Below, piece after piece: positions 23,601 through 33,785 of a DNA stretch of 45,957 nucleotides. A program made the translations under genes and the position numbers. Every line of letters starts with the position of its first letter. Position 1 is the first letter of the stretch. Below the pieces are notes generated by a model, which saw only the letters and a program-made list of their open reading frames with translations, was not told the origin of the DNA and made no database searches. Where the stretch lies: positions 1 to 45,957 of the forward strand of contig MEDY01000362.1 of assembly GCA_001724265.1 (NCBI GenBank), given 5' to 3'. Origin of the DNA: Rhizaria sp. SCN 62-66. Its lineage: Eukaryota; Rhizaria, unplaced.

Positions 23601-25880
23601 AAGGGGCGCGGCGCGGGCGGGGGGGCCGAGCCTGGAGCCAGCGCCAGAGCCAGAACCAGCGCCAGAGCCGGAGCCGGAGCCGGAGGTGGCAGTGTTGAGA
23701 GTTAGGAGACTGTTGTCGGAACGGCCGTTGCGGGACCGGAGAGGGGGCGAGTAGCTGCTGCCGAACTCCTCCAGCCCCGCCATAGTAGAAGCGTCCCCCG
23801 CCCCCGCCATAGTTGCGGAGTCCGAGTCCGAGAAAGCCGGTAGAGCGAGGACGGGGACGAATGACGGCACCGGCAGCGAAACCGGCACGACTGCGTCGCT
23901 GTCATCAAAGTGACCGTGCGCAGTGGAGCGACCGTGGGCAGCGGAGTGACCGCGGGCAGGCGTGTCAGGTGGAGTGAGATTGGACTGAAAAGGCAGCACA
24001 TCAACAACCTTACCACTATCAATGCTCTTATCACTGTGATCATCACCGCAGTCGTCGTCGTCATCATCATCGTCATCGTCGTCACTGTTGATTTTGGTGT
24101 TGCTATTCCCCAGACTCGCAATTGCGTCGATGGTGGCATGTGCGTTCAGATAGCTGTCGCCGACACTTTTGTGCCTGCTGTGCAGCCCCCTTGCACCCGC
24201 ACCCGCAGTCGGCGTCGCGGGGACAGGGATTGAGTCCGCTGCGTTATTAGCAGTAGCAGTAGCACTAGGACTCGGTTTGGTGCTGCTATTCTCCACATTC
24301 GCGTTCGTATTCGAATCGATGTTGTTGTTGTAGTCGTCAACACACTCTCTGAACAGAGCCCTGCCAACTGGAGCAGCATTTGTACTCGCAGTCGCCTCAG
24401 CCTCAGCGTCAACGACAGCGTCACATTCGTTCACAGCATTATTACCGCTAGCAACGTTAACCATTGGGTCAGTATTCCCTGCATTCGCCCTTGTAGCAGC
24501 GTTGTTGGTGTTGTTATGACTTGAGTTCTTTGCCTCAGCGCCCGCGCCCGCCCCTGTGCCCGTGCCGGTGCTTTTAGGCGATGACACCGTCGGGTTATAG
24601 ATGGCCGCGTTGTTGTTGTATGTCGGCAAACTGAGATCTAGCACGGTCAGCGGCTCTTCCTCGCGTGGCCGCAGCAGCGATGACGGCGTGCACGGCTGCA
24701 GCAGGACGCTGTTGGAGCGACTGGCGGCGGCGCTGACCGCTGAGCTGTTGCAACGACTCATAGCAGTGCTATTCGCCGCATTCTGCGTATTCTGTGCAGT
24801 GGCATTAGCTGGGGTGGTGAGCGTGTGGGAAAGAGTGGGTTTGTGGGCGGGAGTCACAGGAGCACTGCCCACGTTGACACTTAAACCGGAAGCACTTACA
24901 TTCGCAGCACTTAGAGTCACGCTGAAAGTGCCAGCGGCGCTCGCACTGTAGCTGTGTGGGTTGATGATGGTGGTGGCGAGGCTGGGCGGCGCTGGCAACG
25001 GCAGGGGCCCATAGAGAGCAGGCGGGGGCGAAGTTGTCAGGGCGGTGAGGAGGTCCGCAGACTCGCCCTCAATGTCGTCGCCAAAGGAACGTTCACGGTC
25101 ATTTGTCGCTGCTGCTACCGCAGCAGAGGCGGGGGGGTTGGATGCGTGTTTGCTTGTTTTGACAGGAGTCCTCAGTACGTCAGCATCAACGGCAGAAATC
25201 GTATTCGCATCATCACAGTTGTTTTTGTTGTTGTGGTTGCTGATGCTGCCGTTGATGTGGCTGAGACTGTGAGTTGAAGCGGTGACTGAAGCAGCATGGG
25301 CAGCAGCCTCGGCCGCGGCCGCTGCAGTCATGGCTGCTTCCAACGCCTCCACCCCTTCGTCCCCGCCCCAGACACCGCCGCTGCTACTGCTCGCGTTGCC
25401 GTTGCCGTTGCTGTGGCCAGAAGCCGGGAAGAAGCCTGGCGAAGCTGGGGAGGCAGCCGTGTTGTGGGGGGTGGCGGGAAGAGAGGTGAGAAACTCTGAG
25501 GCGTCGGGCTCGCTGCTGTCGTAGTTGTAGTCGCACTCACTGCCTCTGCCGCTCGCAGCCCCAGCTGCAGCCGTGTTCGGGCCAGTCACCGTCGCGACTG
25601 CAGCTGCGTCGGAGATGTAGTTTGCAGGAGCAGCAGCAGTGGCAGTGGTAGTGGCAGTGGCAGAGGTGCAGACAGCGGGCAAGTCGATACTTAGCGAGGG
25701 AGATCCGTTAGCAGCAGGGCGGGCAGTGTCAGTGCCAGGGCGAGAGCTCGAGGTAGAGGCAAGTGCTTTGGGAGTCGAGTTAGTGGCTGTGATACTTCTC
25801 GTGCTGAGGTCTTTGGGAGACGTCGCGGGGGGTGTCGATACTGCCTGAGCGCCAAGGGGCGCGGGAGTGGCGGCACTCAT
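20358..25880 (-). CDS. Very large Ser/Thr/Ala/Gly-rich low-complexity protein
   Basis: One uninterrupted frame of 1840 codons, stop TAA. The ATG at 25880 (MSAATPAP) is the first; the frame extends a little upstream only via TTG. No globular domain is recognised. Visible features: an acidic run of ten Asp near residue 620; Asn/Ser-rich blocks; a tandem of RSTTPV units (about 1010-1030); several SPSPSLRT units (about 1110-1220); and at least four Arg-Arg-x-Ser-Leu motifs (RRTSLGG, RRTSLTGG, RRTSLSG, RRSSLSG) resembling basophilic-kinase sites. The basic Ser/Pro/Arg composition of the C-terminal two-thirds resembles disordered regions of cytoskeleton-binding proteins, but that is inference only. 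It is divergent from the secreted Gln-rich gene. Confidence 0.7.
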
Positions 25881-26486
25881 CGTGGCAGACGTGAAAACTA
25901 GCAAGGCGGTAGTATAGGGACGCAGCAAGAGCGCCGGAGGGGGATGGAAGCGTCTGGGAAGAGAGGAGGAAAAGGGGAGCTAACTGGGCGCGGGAGAAGG
26001 ACTAGGAGGTACATAAGATAGTGAGTTATAGAAACGCAAAACAAATATTATAATGGAAACACGCGCTAAATTTGCTTTTCATCTTCAGGTTTACTGCTAG
26101 CGGAGAGTATATTGAACACGGTCAGGTGATTGCAACACGCGAATCGACATCGACCCGGAGCCAAGAGCGGGCGGCTGTGACCGTGAGCCAACCGTTGAGC
26201 TGAAAGGTGCGTGATGAGTTCAGCAAAAGCAGATGCGCGACTTGATAGGCACATGAAGTAGAGTAATATTAACATATTTTGTATTAATACTAGATAAATA
26301 ACTTAAACGTACTATTGGTGCGTCGTCCCCCAAACAGGAAGCGTGATAGATATCGCGCGAAAGTAGCCGAAGCAGAAGCGGAAGATTTGCTCCGCTTGCT
26401 CGCTTTTCTCTCACACCTCTACTCTCAACCGATATTCTCTCTGTTTGCGTCCGAGCTCTTTATACCTCACAGATCTAGCCACCGCT
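25881..26486. other. Divergent promoter region
   Basis: About 0.6 kb between two genes transcribed away from each other (Ser-rich protein - and secreted Gln/Ser-rich protein +). No additional gene is recognised. Confidence 0.5.
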
Positions 26487-27788
26487 ATGCGCTTTAAGTT
26501 CCCGCGCGCGTGCGCAGCGTTCGCCCTGCTTGTCGCAGTCGCGGTACTGGTGCTCGCTTCCGTCTCCTCAGCCTTTGCCTCAGCGTCGAGCTACTCGTTC
26601 AAGGGGGGCAAGGGCGGCCTCGCGAAGGGCGGCGTCGCCAAGGGTAGCAATTTAAAGGGCGCTGTTGTCAAGAACACACCGTTCAAGGGCTTTGCCCCTC
26701 AAATCCAGAGCAAGAAGGAGCCTGTCATCATCCATAGCCAGAGCCAGAGCCAGAGTCAACAGGTTGAGAGCCAGAGCATGAGTCCTGTGGCGAAGAGCAG
26801 CAACGTCAAGGGATCGACTCCTGTTGTAAAGAGTGCCCCTGCTGTCAAGAGCACTCCAGCTGTCAAGAGCGCACCGGCTTTCAAGTCTCAAGGTCGAGCC
26901 CCTGTTCAGGTGCAAGCGCAGACGCAGGCGCAAGCCCCGCAGGTCCAAGCCCAGGCACAGTCGCAGCCGCAGTCAGTGCCACCGTCTCAGGTGCAGTCTC
27001 AGTCTGTACCGCAGACCCAGTCCCAGTCGCAGGCGCAGTCAGTGCAGCAGAGTCAGTGCCAGTCGCGGCCCCAGGCGCTGTCACAGTCAGTGCCACAGAC
27101 TCATTCTCAAGCGCAGTCGATGCCGCAGACGCAGGCCCAGTGCCCCCGAGCTCAGAGCCCTTGCCAGGCACGGTCTCAGTCCCAGTCGCAGTCTCCGCAG
27201 TTGCGGCCGCAGTGCAGCTCGATCCGCCACAGTGCCACAGTCTCCCACCCCAATCCCATCTTAGACAGCGCCAGCTCTAGCGCGAACATCAACACTTACC
27301 CTGACGCGACTCCGAGCGCTGAGAGTGGTGCAGGGACGGAGGCGGAGACGGGGGCGGCGGGCGGGAGTAGCCGCGCCGCAGCGACGGCGGCGCAGACCGG
27401 CATGCTGCGCTGGCTGCCGCGGGACCTCCTCATGGCGCCCTGCATCCAGCATGGGCACGAGGGGCTGGACGCGAATGCTAACGCGGAGGATGGCAGCGGC
27501 GGGTCAACAGAGCGCCAAGGCTGCGTGATCCTGCCTCCGTCTCTTCGTGACCCTAGTGACCTGACCGAGACGGACCTGAGCCGGCTGTCCTACTGCGACG
27601 TCTACATCCGCCTCGTCAGTCTGCGGGCCCGCGTTGCGTACGACCCCGACGACTTCGTGTGCGCGAATGAGCTCGTCTGCCCTGTGGGTGCCGCGAGCCG
27701 GTGCGGCGACGCGTGCTATGACAGTGATAGGTTCCGCTGTGTCGGGGGCAGTGAGTTGCGACCAGTGCCCGACTTGGTCGCGGACTAA
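26487..27788 (+). CDS. Secreted Gln/Ser-rich protein with C-terminal Cys-rich (CBM52-like) module
   Basis: Single exon, 433 residues, stop TAA. The ATG at 26487 starts a clear signal peptide (MRFKFPRACAAFALLVAVAV, then Ala/Ser to about residue 32). The mature protein begins with KGG/AKGG repeats, continues with Val-Lys-Ser-(A/T)-Pro repeats (about 105-135) and a long Gln/Ser tract with SQSVPQTQSQ-type repeats (about 140-250), then a linker. The last ~50 residues are Cys-rich: YDPDDFVC, LVCPVG, then RCGDACYDSDRFRC. This C-G-x-x-C-Y-x-S/P...C pattern resembles the small modules annotated as CBM52 in beta-glucanases; I infer cell-surface or wall association. The same pattern recurs in the small secreted protein at 43.2 kb. 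Confidence 0.75.
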   Translation: MRFKFPRACAAFALLVAVAVLVLASVSSAFASASSYSFKGGKGGLAKGGVAKGSNLKGAVVKNTPFKGFAPQIQSKKEPVIIHSQSQSQSQQVESQSMSPVAKSSNVKGSTPVVKSAPAVKSTPAVKSAPAFKSQGRAPVQVQAQTQAQAPQVQAQAQSQPQSVPPSQVQSQSVPQTQSQSQAQSVQQSQCQSRPQALSQSVPQTHSQAQSMPQTQAQCPRAQSPCQARSQSQSQSPQLRPQCSSIRHSATVSHPNPILDSASSSANINTYPDATPSAESGAGTEAETGAAGGSSRAAATAAQTGMLRWLPRDLLMAPCIQHGHEGLDANANAEDGSGGSTERQGCVILPPSLRDPSDLTETDLSRLSYCDVYIRLVSLRARVAYDPDDFVCANELVCPVGAASRCGDACYDSDRFRCVGGSELRPVPDLVAD

Positions 27789-28137
27789 GTGCTAGCGCAA
27801 GAAGTCTAAGTACCTGCTTAGGCAAGACTAAGGAGCTGAGGTCCATCTTTTGTAACTTGGGGTACATCTGTTGTTGTTTTTGCTTATGATACGATTGAGT
27901 GAACAAAATGTAAAAAGTAAAGCAAATGCAAAAACAAAAGAAAACAACCAGCAGTTGCAGCATTGACGACAAGAATACAAAACGATTGTCCGCGTAACTT
28001 GAAACTTGATTCTACTAACTGGGACCGTTGCGAGATGAAGTGCAACATCATAAAGCGTAACAAGCATGACTTTACTGACATCTCGTTCGATAGCAGTTTG
28101 CAGCCGTAATAACCGTAGCAGTGACGACCTGAATGAA
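27789..28137. other. Convergent spacer
   Basis: AT-rich sequence between the secreted Gln-rich gene stop (+) and the MTG1-like stop (-). No gene is recognised. Confidence 0.5.
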
Positions 28138-31100
28138 TTAATTATAGTTCATGTCATCGCGGTTGTCATTATAGCTACTATACCGTTCCTTCGCGTCCCG
28201 AATCAGCACATCATAGTCGAGGTTCACATACCCCAGGACCCCTTCTCGGAACTTTTTCAAGAACAGGGCCTGCGCACGCCGCTCCGTGTCCGGCGACAGG
28301 TCAAACTTCTCCTCCTCTCGCGTCAGCGGTAGCAGGTGTGGATCCACCCGTTCCCAGTCAACCTCGGTGCCGTGGCTCCGGTTGGCCCAGCCAGCTTCCG
28401 CCGCAGCGGTAGGCACAGACGCAGAATGGTGAGGCTTTGACTGGGGCGTGGACTCGGACATTGACTGGGACGGGGGCAGGTCACAGTCACTAATGGAGGA
28501 CGAGGAGTAGGTTTTGCGGGGTAGTTTATCTGCCCACGCTCCGGCCGCCCCGTGCCGCAGTCGGTCCTGCGCGAGCCTGACGCGCGCCCTAAGGAACCGC
28601 GCCCGCGCCTCGGGCTCCGTCACGGGCGCGCCCCATAGTGCGTGCGTATAGATGTGGTGCCAGGGCTTGACGTTGCCGTCGCGCCACTTATTGGCGCGCG
28701 CGATGGCTGAGTAGAGGGTGCTGACGTCGGCGGTCGGCAGCCAGTCGGGCAGGGAAAAGACGCGTGTGTACGAGAAATAACCTAGGGAATCGAAACATAT
28801 GCAACAAAACAAGGGTTATTAATTATACCTGTGAGTTAAATGTCAATTTATGAGCGCGTGATGAATAAAAACATGAGAAATATGCTTAATTCAACTTATC
28901 AGCAAAGCAAACCGTAAGTAATAGCGAACATAAAGCAAAAAAGTAATAATGATAGTAATGCAAGTAATGCAAGAGTGAACAAAGCGTACCCTGGCTGTTA
29001 AGCTCTTGTAGCAGCGCGGCGCACATCGCGTCGGGCTCCACGGCCTTGTCGGCGACACAGCCTGCGAGCGCGAGCCTGGCCGCCGCCGCGGGGCCGGCCG
29101 GAGATGCCTCGAGGTGGGGTGCCATGACGCCGGGCGTATCCAACACCACGACGGGGGGATCCTCGCAGACGCGGAAGCCTTGCACGTGGCGGGTCACGCC
29201 CGGCTGGGGACCCACGCGGGCCTTGCCGCCGGTGCCGGAGGCGGGGAGGTAGACGTCGCCCAGGCCCGAGAGGCCGTAGCCGTCACTATTTGATGTGTGA
29301 GAGAAAAACAAAGAGGAACAGTAATACAACACAGTCTAGATGAGAATTAAACAAAAATAAGTATATCAATTGAATGATAATATTGTTTTCCATTTAATTA
29401 CTAGGTTTCATGCTAGGTAATCGACATATGCGCGAGATACAATTGTTTTAGAGTGTGATGAAGGGACGCGTACCTGTAGGCACCAGCAACAACAGCAGAG
29501 CGCTTGAGAGCGTTGATGATTGTGCTCTTGCCGACGTTGGGGAAACCGCAGATCAGCACAGCGGTGGGCACGGCGCGAAAGCGGCGCGGCGGAGCGAGGC
29601 GCTGGATGATCGCGAGCAGCGTTTGCGGGGCAGCTGCGGAGGAGAGGGAGTCCGTCAGCACGACTGCGCCACGACCACCTAAACGCAAAGTTCATGAAAA
29701 ATGAATAAAATAAGATACTGATGTTTAAGCCTTTAATTAAAATTAAATGAACATTTAACAAGACATTATTTCCATCTAAAGTACACCATTACTATTGTAA
29801 GGCGCTTAAGATATACGTGTAATATGCGAATGTTGCAGTTCGCGAGTCGTACCTGGCAAGATCTTGTACGGGCACCACGCACGACCGCCACCAGTGAGGA
29901 GCTTGTTCAAATCCTTCTTGTCAGCAAGGGGGCTGACCCACGCGGCAGCAGGGTTGCTGATAGTTTTATTCTTACCCCCTTTGCCACTTGCACTGCTGTT
30001 GCTGTTGCTGTTGCTGTTTTTGCTGGTACTCTTGTGGTGGTGGTGATGGGAGAAGCTGCGGGGAGCGAGCCCTTCCTTCACCAGCTGCGTCTGGTACTGC
30101 CGCGATTGTTCTGCACTCACTGCAGGCCCCTCGGGCAGCCGGAGCAGGGCTGCTACAGCGCGGGCGCGGGCCTTCTGGCGAACCGCCTCCCAGTCTACAT
30201 TCGATACAGTCTCAGTGTTTGTCAGGCCCGTAGTCGAAGTTGCAGCAACGTCATTTTGACTCTGGTTTTGGTTCTGGCTGTTTTGAGCTTTGTTGAGCGC
30301 CCTTTGAATTTTCGCATCAACTTCAGCGTCTGCCCCGGCCTCCGCCGCCGCCACCATTTCCCTCCAGTGCAGCGCCGGCGCACCCAACCCCAGCGCGTTG
30401 TTAGACTGCGACTATGATTGGGAGCCGTTGACCGTGGGCAACTGACCGTGAGCCCGCAGCAGTTCCCTGGCCACCGCGTCAAGCAGCCCGGTCCCGGCCC
30501 TGGCAGCGGCGCGCGCGGCGGCGGTGGCGCTGTTTCCCGCCGCAGCCCCGCCCGTGGGTCCCAGCGCCAGGTCGGCTTTGTTGAGTACCACGACGCGCGG
30601 TTTCCCCGCGGCTACGCGGTCCAGGAGCGGGTTGGCCGACGACAGCGCACACCGGGCGTCGCGGACCTCGATCACCAGCTCCACGTCCTTGAGCTTCTCG
30701 GACATCGCTTGCACCGCGGCAGCCATGTGACCCGGGAACCAGTTGACGCCCGCAGCGGCGTCGGCTGTGAGGGCCGCCGCCGAATACGCTACGGCGGCGG
30801 CGGTGGCGGCCGCGGAGGCCGAGACGGAGGGGGAGGCGGCCGCAATGTTGGAGCCGTGGACGCCAGGTAGCTGGGCAAGGATACGATCCTTCTTCTCCCC
30901 ACTTTTGTTCTGAGAGTTTGCGATATTACTCCGCGCACTCTTGCTGTTGCTATTGCAGTTCATGCTGCTATCGGAATAGTCGAGGACCGCGTCGGCGTCG
31001 CTGTCGGACGCATACGGGTCTCGGCCCACGGCACTTGATGCACCCGCGCCGCCCAGCAGTGACGGTAGGGCCCCTGCGGCCACGGCGGCGGCCAAGCGCT

Positions 31101-32124
31101 TCGAGGCCTGCACACCGCGGGGCACTGTCGGACCCTGACTATAACTGTGAGCCTGATTGTGTTTGTGTGCATTGCTAGACTAGCCCTGACTCTGGTTTTG
31201 ACTCTGACCGAGGCTGTCGTGGTGCGGCGACCGGGCCAGCGCGTTCGAGGCCGCAGCCAGCGCCGCCGGCGACAGCCTCTGCTTGGTCGATTTGTTAAGC
31301 CGCCTCTCTCGTTCCGCTTTGCTAGCCCGCCTGGCCTCGGCCCGGTCCAGGCGGGTGTGCTGTGCGGCGTCGGCCGCGGCGCTGAGCCCGCCGATGCCGC
31401 CCGCGAAGGCGCTCTCGTCCGCGGTGATGACGTGGCCCGATTCTGTGATGTAGGTCGGAGCAATACCCGCAGTCGTTGTAGCGGCAGCAGCAGAACCAGA
31501 GTTGGTGTGGGCAGAGCTATTGGGGCTACTACTGCTATTGATGTGGCTGCTGGGGAGGATGCGTGCAGTGCGGGAGGAAGCTAGGGGAGTGTACTGAGCA
31601 AAATATGCATCATCGCTGGTAGTACTGGCAATGCTAGCAGAAGCAGAGCTGGGGCTCGTGTCTAAGCCTGAGTTAGGGATGGAGACAGAACCAGAGTCCG
31701 TGCGAGAGTGAGAGCTTGATCTCTTGCTCGATTTTGACAGCAGAACAGCCGCAGATGCATACCTAGTGGCGTTAATTTGCTTGCTATGCTGTTGCTGCTA
31801 TTGCGGCTGCTCTTGTTCCAGTTCTTGCTGTTGCTGTTGCTGATGCTGATGCTGTTGCTGGTGCTGCAGCTTACGGAGTTTCTCTTCCCTGGAGAGCGGG
31901 CGCGCGGGGCGGGCAAAGGCGGTCGGGTCCAGCGTCGCGTGTCGGCGGGACTCGGATAATACGGCGGCGTAGGCCGAAGCAGTCGAGGCATGCGCATTAC
32001 ACACAGCCGATGCAACGGATGTTGCCGTAGTTACTGCTGCCGAGAGCCCGCCGACTGTGGCGACAGTACGGGCAGCCCCGGTCGTGACGAGACTGCCATA
32101 GAGCGCGGTGGAACGGGAAAGCAT
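28138..32124 (-). CDS. MTG1: MTG1/RbgA-type circularly permuted GTPase (mitochondrial ribosome assembly), with three in-frame TAG codons
   Basis: Four exons (minus): 29853-32124, 29474-29678, 28990-29285 and 28138-28781; stop TAA. Introns start GTACGA, GTACGC and GTACGC, and all joins keep phase. If TAG is read as an amino acid the protein is about 1138 residues. GTPase motifs appear in permuted order: WFPGHM (462-467), EVRDAR, G4 NKAD (515-518), G1 GFPNVGKS (802-809), PGVTR (854-858), G3 DTPG (875-878). This is the YlqF/RbgA/MTG1 signature; such GTPases help mature the large mitoribosomal subunit. The Ser/Arg/Ala-rich N-terminus starting MLSRSTALYG fits a mitochondrial presequence. Odd features: about 460 low-complexity residues before the domain, a ~280-residue insert between G4 and G1, and TAG at codons 109, 315 and 571. 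Human MTG1 has about 334 residues. A split or decayed gene is the alternative, but no other stop or frameshift is seen. Confidence 0.85.
30412..30414 (-). other. In-frame TAG within a Ser-Gln repeat (MTG1 codon 571)
   Basis: The frame reads ...NGSQS-TAG-SQSNNAL... on the minus strand; glutamine at this codon would complete a regular Ser-Gln repeat. It lies between the NKAD and GFPNVGKS motifs of one GTPase domain, so termination here would destroy the enzyme. Confidence 0.95.
31180..31182 (-). other. In-frame TAG (MTG1 codon 315)
   Basis: The frame reads ...SQNQSQG-TAG-SSNAHKH... on the minus strand. A TAG acceptor here is conceivable but no matching donor is needed, because the frame is continuous on both sides. 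Confidence 0.9.
31798..31800 (-). other. In-frame TAG inside a glutamine tract (MTG1 codon 109)
   Basis: On the minus strand the frame reads ...EQEQPQ-TAG-QQHSKQ..., directly within a run of CAG/CAA codons. The frame is open for 108 codons before it and 205 after it. Confidence 0.95.
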
Positions 32125-32373
32125 AGCAGATGCAGAGGCGTGGTGCTTGCAGCAGTGGAAAAGAAGCGAGGGGGAGCGCGCGGGGCCGGTAGTGCGGCGG
32201 TGGGGCGGAGAGAGGGCGACTTTGCGCAGTGGAGTCGAATAGAAGTAGGCGGCTTGCGCGGTAGGCAGACCTTTACTAGAAATAACATTGGAAAAAAGAC
32301 GCAAATTAGTTAAACATTATCATATTGCTTTTATGCGTTAACAGACGGTTAATTGAGACAGATATACATTATT

Positions 32374-32770
32374 TTATGATTTGCACGTAGTCTCCTCCTC
32401 TAGCTCAAATCCAGAGCCGAGAATGACACAGTTTCGGTGCATCCTACTATGAGGAGTACTCGATGTATATGAGTGCGTATATAGTTTCCATATAATACTC
32501 CGACGAAGATACACATACACTATTATTTGGGGGATATATGACGTGATCAGCGCAACACGAGTGCGAGAATTGCGACGTCGCGCCTCGAATCCCTCGACAG
32601 CTGCAGTCGCAGCGGCGGCGACAGCAGCCACTATTTTTGAACACGGACATGGGTTAGATGGGGCGAGGGTGCCGACTACGGACTGCGCAATGCGACAATC
32701 CTTGCGCTTGCGCTGTTGCATCCACCACGCCTGGGCACTGGAGCTGAGAAAGACGAACGCGGGCTCGCTG
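32374..32770 (-). pseudogene. Possible stray exon or gene fragment, unknown
   Basis: A GC-rich frame follows a good splice acceptor (GTGCCCACAG, ending at 32771) and reads SEPAFVFLSSSAQAWWMQQ and on to TAA at 32374. The first part looks coding; the last ~50 codons are AT-rich and do not. No upstream exon is identified. It could be an unrecognised 5' exon related to the MTG1 gene or debris like its neighbours. Confidence 0.25.
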
Positions 32771-32869
32771 CTGTGGGCACAAACGTATCATTAGTGCTGA
32801 GAATAAGTAATCAAAACTTTCGTAGTAGTAAAAAATCGTGTGTTGTGCTAGTAAGCGTTTTCTTTGATT

Positions 32870-33300
32870 ACAGGCAGACGCTTTAGCAGCTCCTACTCAG
32901 CCACTTCCTTCACGATCCAATCGACTGATGCAACCGCGGCGCGATACATCCTCTCGCTGTCGCGCGCGCTGGACCACTGTCACTCGAAGTACATCAAGCG
33001 CCGCGCCATCAAGCCCGAGAGTATCCTCTTTTACGCGCGCGGCGGACTCAAGATTGCTTACTTTGGTTGGTCGGTCCACGCGTTGCAGAACGCAGCGGCA
33101 CGCTGTGCTGCACGTTCGACTACCTGCCGCCCGAGATGGTCAACAGCAAGCGCCACTGTTCACACGCACGCTGTTGACCTGTGGTCAATCGGCATATTGC
33201 TGTACGAGTTTTTGTTGGGTCCACTGCCGTTCATTTAGGATGTCTGAGTTCAGAAGATTCAAGTCCAGCTGGAATAGGTCGATTTGTATTGCGTGATTAC
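32870..33300 (+). pseudogene. Aurora kinase relic (degenerate C-lobe fragment)
   Basis: The frame matches the middle of an Aurora-type kinase domain: AARYILSLSRALDHCHSKYI, then RRAIKPESIL where the family has HRDIKPENLL, then LKIAYFGWSVHA for LKIADFGWSVHA. A one-frame shift follows; the next segment, TFDYLPPEMVNSKRH, is read in another frame, and VDLWSIGILLYEFLLGPLPF returns to the first. Both catalytic aspartates (HRD and DFG) are replaced, so no active kinase can result. The N-lobe with the ATP-binding glycine loop and lysine is missing. Upstream, an acceptor-like ATTACAG sits at about 32867-32873. It is a dead duplicate; a functional Aurora gene presumably lies elsewhere. Confidence 0.88.
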
Positions 33301-33628
33301 AAGGTCATGAATTGCTCAACACCATATGGGCACAAATTCCATCGGTTTGTTCGAGTCACTTTTCTAACATTTTCTGTACTACATATATTAATATCATATC
33401 AAGTCCTACCTGAAGGCGGGGCGCACAACGAAATCAGAGACCACCACCTGGGGAAAAAACGCCAAAAACCCTGGTTCGTACAAATACACAAACATAAAAA
33501 GAAAGAACAACTGACCATGTTTTGAATATCATATCTTGGAACGAACTCAAACTAAAAAAACAAACAATAAACAAAAACAAAACTTAAACAAGACTGTAAT
33601 ACATGGGTGCCGATTCGCCCTTGATGAC
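33301..33628. other. Spacer, no gene seen
   Basis: AT-rich sequence with A-rich runs near 33545-33590, between the kinase relic and the ICMT fragment. No coding or RNA feature is recognised. Confidence 0.4.
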
Positions 33629-33780
33629 GGATGCAGGTGGGCACGCGAGCGCAGTAGTTGTCTTGGTAGTGCTGGCCGAAAAACCTTTCCAGCGGGACTT
33701 TCTCGGTGCGAATGCGGTCGACGATGGATTTTAATGCTTCGGCGGCGTAGGCCACGGCGCAAGAAGGGTGCAGAAGCATG
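33629..33780 (-). pseudogene. Duplicated 3' fragment of the ICMT gene
   Basis: This ~150 bp closely resembles 36919-37067, part of the last exon of the intact ICMT gene 3.3 kb away, in the same orientation. Translated, it reads MLLHPSCAVAYAA...DRIRTEKVPLERFFGQHYQD against MLLNPFCAVAYAA...DRIRTEEVPLERFFGQEYRD in the intact copy. Similarity stops abruptly at 33780, six bases beyond the end of the neighbouring ATPase gene, and fades at the 3' side, where the final PFIA and stop are lost. It contains a small insertion and substitutions. It cannot encode a methyltransferase. Confidence 0.93.
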
Positions 33781-33785
33781 AAATG

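Noticed and set aside
31180-31182. The TAG at 31180 as an intron acceptor
   Set aside because: The reading frame is continuous across it, and splicing is not needed; the other eight TAGs cannot all be explained this way.
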